From the NCBI RefSeq assembly GCF_011074885.1, contig NC_054688.1, forward strand, positions 1,426,001-1,490,000: a stretch of 64,000 bases of DNA, written 5' to 3'. Below the pieces are notes generated by a model, which was not told the DNA's origin, searched no databases, and was given only the letters and a program-made list of their open reading frames with translations. Position numbers and translations under genes: made by a program. Shown here one piece after another: positions 32,259 through 40,338 of this stretch (the stretch's first letter is position 1; each line of letters starts with the position of its first letter). This DNA comes from Brettanomyces bruxellensis (Eukaryota; Ascomycota; Pichiomycetes; Pichiales; Pichiaceae).

Positions 32259-34781
32259 TCATCCAAACAAATGGCTCCACGTAATCTCCTTTCTCACAGC
32301 ATTGCTGAAACCTTCGTGGTACTTGATCCAGATTCTGTTTGCATTTGCACTCATCACACCTTTTTCTTTTCTTTCTCCGTCGGCATTGCCATTCCCTCCG
32401 GAACTCTTCTTCCTGATGACTGCCAGCATTCCTAGTCCTCTGGCGACCTTTTTCGTCCCAGCATCCCCCTTTTCTTGTCCATGGCTCAACTTTGTAGACA
32501 TCTCGCTATACTTCTTTTTGAAAAATTCGGCTGAGCTCAATGTTTTCCCTCTCACAGCACCGTTTTTCTCCGAAACAATACCTCTTGCAGCTTCTGCCGC
32601 TTCTCTTTTACGCTCTCTTTCTTCCAATGCTTTTTGTGCCTCTCTCCGACGCAAGTAGTGTCTTTGTAACCTTTGAATCACCGCTTCCTGCTTCGAAACC
32701 GTGCTTTGAGACATCAAAAAGACTGCCAAGTTAGGTACCATGATGTGTGTTTTATCGTGGAAGTTGCTGAATTCCCCGTCCTTACCCCTCGTGGACTTTG
32801 TCTCGTAATGGAAACCGAGCTTTCGTGCAACGCTAACCGCATGATCAACTTTATCTGCAGAACTCGAAAATTCTTGCAACGAGACACCGGTGGGGATCAC
32901 AATCGAGCTTAAAATTGAAAGCTCATCAACCGAAAGCCTCAATTGGGGGCTCTTGCTAATTCTTTGCATGGTCTCGCGTGTCTGGTTTTTCATGTCACCA
33001 AAAGTATCACGTGTTCCGAAGTGGAGTCTTCCGCCATTATTTGCACGTGCAGAAGAGAAAACATCGACATCGTTGAACTTTTCAAACACTTCGTTGATCA
33101 CTGCACCCTCATAAGTTCCTATTTCCGCTCTTCCGGTAAAAGCCCGGCATTTTCTCGAAACCACATCACCAAAATACAGCCATCTAGACGTTTCTTCAAG
33201 CTTTTTAAGCCCGGTACTACTGCATTCAAGTATTGCATTGAAGCAAGCACTCACAACACGCTGAAGCTGATTATGGGGTAGAGAGAGAACAAAGCTTTGT
33301 ATTTTCTTACGTTGTGCTGGTTTGCTGGTCCTGCCTTTTCGGTTGAAAATCTCACTCGCAAGCAAATACCACGCGATTTGTGTATCTTTCATTGCGTCAT
33401 CTGTTATGCCGTCTCTGCCTTTTGCCTCATTTTCAAAAGTAGACTGCTCTGAACTCGTAGTCAAGCAGCTAGAACCGTGAAACTGGAAGAAATTGATGCA
33501 ACTTCGCAAATCTCCGCTACTACACTCAACAACAGCATCCAAAACTTTCTCGTCAACAGTTCCAAGGCCCTCTTTGCTGCAAATATCCCGTAAGCGTGTC
33601 TTAATCTGCCTGGTATTCGATTTTTTGAATGCCACCATCTCGCAAAGAGGCCGTAACTTTTCCAAAGATGAGGCGTACGCATCATTGCAAATAGCGATCA
33701 TTGGTCTACGAAGGATCTGACGTGCTTTCCCACCTCCTTTATTGTTTTTAGCGCCGTCTAACGTCCCTCCTTTCCTTAACTGAGCTGTAGCATGCTCATC
33801 ACGGTACAAAACACTCGTAAGATACCGGATAAACCCCTGCTCACTAGCTCCATCAATCTCATCCGCAATTAAACATGTTGGCTTTCCACTAAGACTCCGA
33901 TTTTGAAGTCCATTACGCACCCTTGCACGAACTTCCGCTCCTGCCCGTTCATCACTTGCGTTTATCTCAGAAACCTCGTATCCCAATTGATTTGCAATAA
34001 CATGCGCTATGGATGTCTTTCCTGTTCCTGGTGGTCCATAAATGAGCATAATTTTGTGATACGGCCTGTTGAATGGATCCCGGTTTTCCTCCCCATCGCC
34101 ATTCTGTAAATTAGATCTGCCCTGGCCACTTCTTGGCTCACCATGTTGCTCTTTTAATGCCATAAACTCGGGAATCATCATATCCGGTGTCGGCCTCTTA
34201 AATACCACTTCATTCCACTGATTGAGCCAAGAAAGAATTCTCCGGTTCGTGCGCTCGTTTCCAAGAAGATCAAAGAATGTCTGTGGCCTGTATTTTTCTG
34301 TCCACATCGTGTTTCCCATCCTGCTTCTAAAGGTTACTGTCCTCTGCTTCTTCCTTTTGGGTTCTCCTTCACTATTGCTCACATCATTTCCAAACTTGGT
34401 AACAAACCGATTTGAAAAGTCCGGCTCCTGTGCCTCTACAATCTGCCTAATCTTGAGTTTTCTTCTCAGTTGTTCCATGTTCACTAGCACACCCATTTCT
34501 CTGGCTATATCCGCATCTAATGATGAGGTGCTTTTCCTGGCATTTTTTTGAGAACCTTCTTTTTTACGGGGCTTCAACTTCACCTTTTTACCATTCGACA
34601 AAACAATTACCTTCGGAGAGACAGCATCTATGGAGCCATAATATTCTATATCTTTCTTCAATACTGTATTTAGATCTGATGAGGAGTTGTCCAATTTAGA
34701 TGCTGATGTCTGCTCATCCCGTACTTCGACTTGTGTTTGACCAAGTAACGATTTTGAAAAGTCCAACTTAAGCTCCGGCAT
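32259..34781 (-). CDS. CTF18: Ctf18, large subunit of the alternative clamp loader RFC-Ctf18
   Basis: Ctf18 with Rfc2-5, Dcc1 and Ctf8 loads or unloads PCNA and is needed for sister-chromatid cohesion and the S-phase checkpoint. It has 840 residues against 741 in S. cerevisiae. The RFC box-like TMWTEKYRPQTFFDLLGNER is at about 159-177. Walker A GPPGTGKTS is at 249-257 and Walker B CLIADEID at about 303-310; an SGDLRSCINFFQ sensor-region segment follows. The C-terminal tail WIKYHEGFSNAVRKEITW matches the conserved Ctf18 end that binds Dcc1-Ctf8 and polymerase epsilon. Start at the ATG at 34781. An exact MCB lies 212 bp upstream, consistent with G1/S transcription. Confidence 0.95.
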   Translation of the reverse strand: MPELKLDFSKSLLGQTQVEVRDEQTSASKLDNSSSDLNTVLKKDIEYYGSIDAVSPKVIVLSNGKKVKLKPRKKEGSQKNARKSTSSLDADIAREMGVLVNMEQLRRKLKIRQIVEAQEPDFSNRFVTKFGNDVSNSEGEPKRKKQRTVTFRSRMGNTMWTEKYRPQTFFDLLGNERTNRRILSWLNQWNEVVFKRPTPDMMIPEFMALKEQHGEPRSGQGRSNLQNGDGEENRDPFNRPYHKIMLIYGPPGTGKTSIAHVIANQLGYEVSEINASDERAGAEVRARVRNGLQNRSLSGKPTCLIADEIDGASEQGFIRYLTSVLYRDEHATAQLRKGGTLDGAKNNKGGGKARQILRRPMIAICNDAYASSLEKLRPLCEMVAFKKSNTRQIKTRLRDICSKEGLGTVDEKVLDAVVECSSGDLRSCINFFQFHGSSCLTTSSEQSTFENEAKGRDGITDDAMKDTQIAWYLLASEIFNRKGRTSKPAQRKKIQSFVLSLPHNQLQRVVSACFNAILECSSTGLKKLEETSRWLYFGDVVSRKCRAFTGRAEIGTYEGAVINEVFEKFNDVDVFSSARANNGGRLHFGTRDTFGDMKNQTRETMQRISKSPQLRLSVDELSILSSIVIPTGVSLQEFSSSADKVDHAVSVARKLGFHYETKSTRGKDGEFSNFHDKTHIMVPNLAVFLMSQSTVSKQEAVIQRLQRHYLRRREAQKALEERERKREAAEAARGIVSEKNGAVRGKTLSSAEFFKKKYSEMSTKLSHGQEKGDAGTKKVARGLGMLAVIRKKSSGGNGNADGERKEKGVMSANANRIWIKYHEGFSNAVRKEITWSHLFG

Positions 34782-34992
34782 ATTTATATCTTATTAATGC
34801 CTTCCCTTGAGAACTGTTATTTCTTGTAATGGTCACACCCTGAACCTTCACTATTAGATTACAAATGTGAACTGAATTGGAGAAGGCCACCTCAGATAGA
34901 CGCCAGAAATAAAAAAAATAAAAAATAAAAAAAAGCTTGCGGATATGTGCTAAAATACGCGCTTCACGTGCATAAATATTCCTGCTCGCTTC

Positions 34993-34998
34993 ACGCGT
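34993..34998. promoter_or_regulatory. MCB element (ACGCGT) upstream of CTF18
   Basis: ACGCGT, the binding site of the MBF (Mbp1-Swi6) G1/S activator in budding yeast, lies 212 bp before the CTF18 start in the 395-bp gap to CBR1. A CACGTG E-box at about 34967 and a further ACGCGC lie close by. Use as an MCB is inferred from the gene's replication role. Confidence 0.5.
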
Positions 34999-35176
34999 AT
35001 GTATTTTCCCATTCTTTCTCTACATCAACAGTACACTATATTTTGCTTTATGATTTTTTCTTAATTGTTGTTATTATATAATAAACATACTGTCTTGTAC
35101 CTCAGTTTGTATTTAGTAAAATTCTACTCCGAATTATAGGTATTCAAGTAGGTGCCAAACTTTATGCAATGTGCAC

Positions 35177-36100
35177 TTAGAAGCAGAATATTTGATCATC
35201 TTTGTCCGATGAGAGGGTTCCCTTCTGCCATCCCAGCTCCTCAGTATACTCGAGCATCTTCTTTTTCATTGGCATTGGACCACAGATGAACACCTTTACG
35301 TCATCAGAAGGCTCTGGCAAGAAATCAGATAGCATTTCTTTTGTCACGTATCCAGTCTCACCATCCCATCCTGATGGTGGATTAGTTAGGGTAAATTTAG
35401 CATTAAAGTTTGGATATCTTTTGTTCAAGTCTTCCAACTCATCCTTCAGAAGAATGTCGTTTTTGGTTTCATTTGCGTACAAAAGATGGACATTTGTCAA
35501 ATCTTCAGGAGTGGTAATTACAGATGCCAAGACCTGAAGCATTGGAGTGATTCCAGAACCTCCCGCAATCATATAAATCTCCTTTGCCATGTTTTTTGTA
35601 TATTCCATTCTGCCAACGGGTCCCTTAAAGTCCACTTTCTCTCCAACTTTTAAGCCAGCAAAATACCGCGACACTTTACCCTCTTTGTAAGATTTCACCA
35701 TGATGTCAAAGAAACCCTCATCAAATTGGTTAGATATTGGTGTGTAGTAGCGAATCTCATCCTTACCATCGATTTGAACTTTGCAAGCAAGATGTTGGCC
35801 AACTGGAATCTTCAAAATATCATAGTCTCTGTACAGTTTGAACCGATAAATGGCTGTATTCTTCGATATAATTGTCATATCAATCAATTCATAAGGTTGG
35901 AAGTCTTTTGAACTCATGGTGGGCTTCAAGTGCTTCACTCTTATGTACTGATATGTAAAGTAAAGTGCCAAAATGAGTATCATATAAGGCAAGTAGTGAT
36001 AATTCAAGATGCTGATTCCAAAGAGGCATAGTGCTGTTGGGATATAGATCCCGTGCAACGGGGTCTTTAATAGGTACATTTTGTCCTCCTTCTGTGCCAT
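35177..36100 (-). CDS. CBR1: NADH-cytochrome b5 reductase
   Basis: A flavoenzyme that passes electrons from NADH to cytochrome b5 for sterol and fatty-acid desaturation; also linked to diphthamide synthesis. It has 307 residues. An N-terminal hydrophobic segment (about 17-50: IPTALCLFGISIL and YMILILALYFTYQYI) anchors it in the outer mitochondrial or ER membrane. The FAD motif is RYYTPIS at about 136-142, preceded by VGQHLACK. The NADH side has GGSGITPM, then VFICGPMPMKK near the C-terminus, ending in the characteristic aromatic FCF. Start at the ATG at 36100; an internal Met8 is an alternative. Confidence 0.95.
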   Translation of the reverse strand: MAQKEDKMYLLKTPLHGIYIPTALCLFGISILNYHYLPYMILILALYFTYQYIRVKHLKPTMSSKDFQPYELIDMTIISKNTAIYRFKLYRDYDILKIPVGQHLACKVQIDGKDEIRYYTPISNQFDEGFFDIMVKSYKEGKVSRYFAGLKVGEKVDFKGPVGRMEYTKNMAKEIYMIAGGSGITPMLQVLASVITTPEDLTNVHLLYANETKNDILLKDELEDLNKRYPNFNAKFTLTNPPSGWDGETGYVTKEMLSDFLPEPSDDVKVFICGPMPMKKKMLEYTEELGWQKGTLSSDKDDQIFCF

Positions 36101-37133
36101 TTTTCTTGCTTGTTAAAATTCAAACGGTAAAGGTTTCTTCGTCCCGTAAATTACCAAGAAAGAATGGACAAGTCGCAGAAGTGAAAAATATGGAATTCGA
36201 GGAGAGAAAAATGTGGAATAAGTAAAATCTTGGCCAAGTAAGATCCGCGCTCTTTTTAACGTTTTTTTTTTCTTCCCTCATCGGTTTAGGGATTAAGTGT
36301 TTGAACATTTGGGTTTCAATGTTCTGCTTACAGTTACATAAATAAAGAAGTTGTTTTATTTGATTACATGTTAGTTAAACTAAATATTTCAGTCAATTAC
36401 TGATATAATAAATTACCAGATATAAAAATGTTATTTAGTATGTACGCAGGCTTAATACATCTAGCTGAAATAATTCAGTTTGTTTGCCAATATTTTGAGG
36501 TGTTCTGTTCGGACGACTTGTGTAATATTTGTTCGTGAAATAATATTTCAAATATTAGTGACTTCAATTATCTTTTATTAAGTAATCAAAACAAATGGCA
36601 CTTCTGAAGTATTTACTCACATTTGTTTGTGGGTTATTGCTCTCCTTTAAATAGTGTTTCTTGACAATTATCGTAACACAATATCTAGTTTGTTCAAAAT
36701 AGTTGAAGCTCTTTTGATAGCTATATAACATCGATTGAAGATAATACCAAAGTAATATAAGTCTACAACGATAAATTTTTGTTGTGATAAATCATATTGT
36801 CCCTCTAGTCGTATCTGAAAAATAACGACAACTGTATACGAACCTAAGATATCCTCTTGTGATTATGTTAAAACATACCCACAAGTTAAATACCGCAATA
36901 AATATCAAATATTATACTAAATCTGGTGATATCAAATTTAACAGATAATAATGGTTAAAATGTATCAAGTGTGTATGGACCTATGAGTTCTAATAATATT
37001 TTCTATGTTAACAGCCCGTATAGGTTCAACTGGTATTTGATTTATAATATATGAATCAAATTAATATTCAGGGAATGAACTATTCACCTACTACAGAAAA
37101 ATATCTTATATATATGTACTGCTTACCCCTATA
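36101..37133. other. AT-rich spacer upstream of CBR1 leading into the LTR cluster
   Basis: CBR1 promoter followed by roughly 0.8 kb of very AT-rich DNA. It may contain decayed element fragments, but I cannot align any part to the LTRs further right. No gene is visible. Confidence 0.45.
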
Positions 37134-37385
37134 TTTACTATGTGTCTTTTAAAAAGGGACCACTTTATTGTGTAGTTTGCAATACATATTGATATAAAGG
37201 AATCCATCTTTGTCGGATTTACTATGTGTCTTTTAAAAAGGGACCACTTTATTGTGTAGTTTGCAATACATATTGATATAAAGGAATCCATCTTTGTCGG
37301 ATTTACTATGTGTCTTTTAAAAAGGGACCACTTTATTGTGTAGTTTGCAATACATATTGATATAAAGGAATCCATCTTTGTCGGA
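37134..37385. repeat. 84-bp tandem repeat, three identical copies, abutting an LTR
   Basis: Copies at 37134-37217, 37218-37301 and 37302-37385 are identical by eye over 84 bp. Each starts TTTACTATGTG and ends TGTCGGA. Because 84 is a multiple of three, one minus-strand frame is open across all copies, giving a 28-residue peptide repeat that is very likely meaningless. The last 7 bp of each unit equal the first 7 bp of the adjacent LTR, so the duplication apparently captured the LTR edge. Perfect identity suggests recent expansion (or collapse and duplication during assembly). Confidence 0.95.
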
Positions 37386-38190
37386 CATGTGAGAATATTA
37401 CCTAGTATTAAGGCAATCTATTATTACATGGCATTAGATTTATTTGTTTTGATATCTAAACCTATTCTTAAATAACGAGGATTTAGAATAATATCTATTG
37501 GACACAATCCTAGAAAAAATGCACTAACTGTGTATGTTAGGAAACTGCAGAAAAATAATTATACGCGATCATAATTCTGTTTCTGAGAATTAAATCTATT
37601 TTTATATATTACGTGTGATTACCTCACTTTATTTCCCTTTTTATTTTTACCCTACTTTGTTAAAGTTAGTGTTACCAGATTTATATAGTGTTTCGATGTT
37701 TATTGTAGTATGTAATGAAGAGTATGTATAATGATAGACAAAAGGGAATATCTTCACTTTATATAGATGTAGTTCTCGTACTGATCAGATGATATAACAA
37801 TACCATCTTCACTTACTTGAACTCCATTGTTCGAGAGCTTCATTGTTTTGACATACTTTATCTCTTTTTATATAACTTGTTTCTTCTACGAAGGGACGAA
37901 ACCCGACAGCCTATTTTACAATACAACCAGTTCAACTCCACTTGATGGTGACAGAGTGAAGGAAGTAAAATCATTTTCTTCTATGGTGACACATACACAA
38001 TCGTTAGAATGTCAAAGGCGTTAACATTATCACACAGACCACTTGGTACATTTATGTCCACCCACTTAGGTAACCGACCTTACAATTGTCTGAATCTCCC
38101 CGACTGTTAGGTTCTTATTAGTTCTATTAAAGAAGGAGTTTGATAGCTAAAGCCCGGGGGTAACTCATAAGGTCTCTCTTAACTCCGACA
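37379..38190. mobile_element. Solo LTR A (812 bp)
   Basis: It begins TGTCGGACATGTGAG and ends CTTAACTCCGACA, so it has TG...CA ends embedded in the 7-bp inverted repeat TGTCGGA/TCCGACA, as retroviral-type LTRs do. It aligns along its length with LTR B but has an extra 201-bp interior. No target-site duplication is seen: the left flank ATCTT (inside the 84-bp repeat) differs from the right flank AATTT, as expected if the left side was rearranged. No gag or pol sequence is nearby. Confidence 0.85.
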
Positions 38191-38203
38191 AATTTACACA
38201 TTC

Positions 38204-38813
38204 TGTCGGACATATGAGAATATTACCTAGTATTAGGTAATCTATTATTATATGTCATTAGATTTATTTGTTTTGAGATCTGAACTTATTCTAAAATAAC
38301 GAAGATTTAGAATAATATCTAATAGAGACAATCCTGGATAAAATGCACTAACTGTGTATGTTAGGGAATCAGCAGAAAAATAATTATACGCGATCATAAT
38401 TCTGTTTCTGAGAATTAAATCTTTTTTTTTTATTATGTATGATTACCTCACTTTATTTTCCTTTTTATTTTTACTTTACTTACCTCTTTTTATATAACTT
38501 GTTTCTTCTACGAAGGGACGAGACCCGATAGCCTATTTTGCAATACAACTAGTTCGACTCCACTTTGATGGTAACAGAGTAAAGGAAGTAAATTCATTTT
38601 CTTCTATGGTGATACATACACAATTGTTAGAATGTTAAAGGCATTAACATTATCACACAGACCACTTGGTACATTTATATCCACCCACTTAGGTAACCGA
38701 CCTTACAATTGTCTGAATCTCCCCGACTGCTAGGTTCTTATTAGTTCTATTAAAGAAGGAGTTTGATAGCTAAAGCCCGGGAGTAACTCATAAGGTCTCT
38801 CTTAACTCCGACA
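38204..38813. mobile_element. Solo LTR B (610 bp) with 5-bp target-site duplication
   Basis: The same termini as LTR A (TGTCGGA...TCCGACA) in the same orientation, starting 13 bp after it. It is flanked on both sides by CATTC (38199-38203 and 38814-38818), a perfect 5-bp target-site duplication, so the limits are firm. Relative to LTR A it lacks 201 bp between two ACTTT pentamers (LTR A 37654-37658 and 37855-37859), the footprint of a short-repeat deletion. The two differ at many other positions and are separate insertions. The end lies 108 bp upstream of tRNA-Gln, a favoured distance for Ty-type integration. Confidence 0.92.
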
Positions 38814-38921
38814 CATTCTGATAACAAAACATAAATCTTTTCACCAAGAATGAAATTTAAATGAATACAACATATTTTATTACTTATCAAAAAGAACATA
38901 AAATAATTACTTTGCGAAGTT

Positions 38922-38993
38922 GGTTGTATAGTGTAGTGGTTATCACTTTCGGTTTTGATCCGAACAACCCCGGTTCGAATCCGGGTACGACCT
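38922..38993 (+). tRNA. tRNA-Gln (anticodon UUG)
   Basis: A 72-nt intronless gene. The acceptor stem GGTTGTA pairs with TACGACC (one G-T wobble), with discriminator T at 38993. The A-box region is TAGTGTAGTGGTTATC. The anticodon stem TTCGG/CCGAA closes the 7-base loop TTTTGAT, giving anticodon TTG. The B-box GGTTCGAATCC is at 38972-38982. CCA is not encoded. It is nearly identical to S. cerevisiae tRNA-Gln(UUG) as I remember it. A T6 terminator follows within 4 bases. Confidence 0.97.
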
Positions 38994-38996
38994 TAA

Positions 38997-39002
38997 TTTT
39001 TT
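38997..39002 (+). terminator. RNA polymerase III terminator of tRNA-Gln
   Basis: TTTTTT starting 4 bases after the tRNA 3' end, the usual Pol III stop signal. Confidence 0.85.
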
Positions 39003-40338
39003 ATCATCTTGCTACCATGATCAATATTCCTTGACATATCTTATTTTTGACAAATAGAGGCAGCCTTACTTGCAGATAAGCAGTTAATCATTATCAAGAA
39101 CTTTGTTACATCCATATGGTTGGTTGTAATAAAAATGGAGAAACGGAGCGCAAACTTTTTACTGAAGGAGGTTGCTTTACATTAATGAGGTAATTTTAAA
39201 AGAAAAAGCGGGAAACGCTGCACACGTAAACATATAGGATATAAAATGCCAGGTAAAAGGATCATTTCAAAGCGATTAATTAGTCCGCTGTTTTGTGAAT
39301 GATCCAAAGGAAAAAGATAGAAGAGAAGCAAAGAATTCATTATGAGGTTACCGTTTGACAAAAAGTTACGTACCCCATTTTAAAATTACAACGACAAGAA
39401 GAGGACATATGTTTTAGAAAAGGTAATTGATCAAGCTTGTGTGCTGATTACGGGTTTTGAAAGGATAAATTACATTAAAGAGATCATACGGCCAAATTCA
39501 AAAATATAAATAAACGCCATGTGCCTAATTTGGTAGTTGAGGAAGACTCCTCAGGAAAATGAATTACATGCAATAAAAGAGCACATGGCTCGAGGAATAT
39601 AAAAATATCAAAAATTGACAGCACAAAAATAGCATGTAAACACGGCGTTATTGCTTATGTAAATTATATTGAAATGAAATTTAAAGAGTACGTATGCGTT
39701 TAAATACGAATATATTCAATTAGTAAAGGTCTCTCAGACTAAAAACCATACGGAGCCCAGAAAAATAATTTAGAAAGAACACAGGTGCAACGATGCTGAA
39801 TTATCTCTTATTTATTTTTTCCTTTCTATTTTACCTAATTTTTTTCCTATCATCTATATCTTATCCTTTTGCATCACAAAGTCTTTTCCTTGTTGAAACT
39901 TTTATAAATTTCTACATATTTATAGTTTGATTTTAAAAGACATACACGGACTTGCAAAATTATTTTGGCTTGTTTGTAGTATCACAGATTCATAAAGTGG
40001 AATATCGTTTTGAGGGGGTGTTGAGGAAGTATAAAAACAACAGTTCTTTGTGTACCATTTGATTTTGGCTACATACATTCCACTACTGATATCATAATCA
40101 TATAAAAATATATTCTATTGATAAGCATTCAAGCTGGAATATTAGTGGGTCTAACCTCAAATATATAACACTCTTTGCTATACAAAGGTGTTCGTTTTTT
40201 TGCCTACGCAACTTTATAAACAAGGAAGACTCCTCTGACATTTGAAGCATCATCCTTTTTGCTTTTTTTTTTTTTTACTCATCATATTCATTAATTATTG
40301 ATACCAGATTACGATACCAGAGTACTTTCACAAATCAA
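39003..40338. other. AT-rich spacer between tRNA-Gln and KCS1
   Basis: 1.3 kb of AT-rich DNA leading to the KCS1 promoter. TATAAAA near 40031 (about 300 bp before the ATG) and a T run near 40263-40276 are the only candidate elements. No gene is visible. Confidence 0.45.

Noticed and set aside
37106..37375. Peptide repeat of 28 residues (minus strand) across the 84-bp triplication
   Set aside because: The frame is open only because 84 is divisible by three; one copy has no start of its own and the context is LTR-adjacent DNA.
36101..40338. Internal retrotransposon coding region near the LTRs
   Set aside because: I looked for integrase or reverse-transcriptase motifs between and around the LTRs; only 13 bp separates them and no pol-like frame exists.
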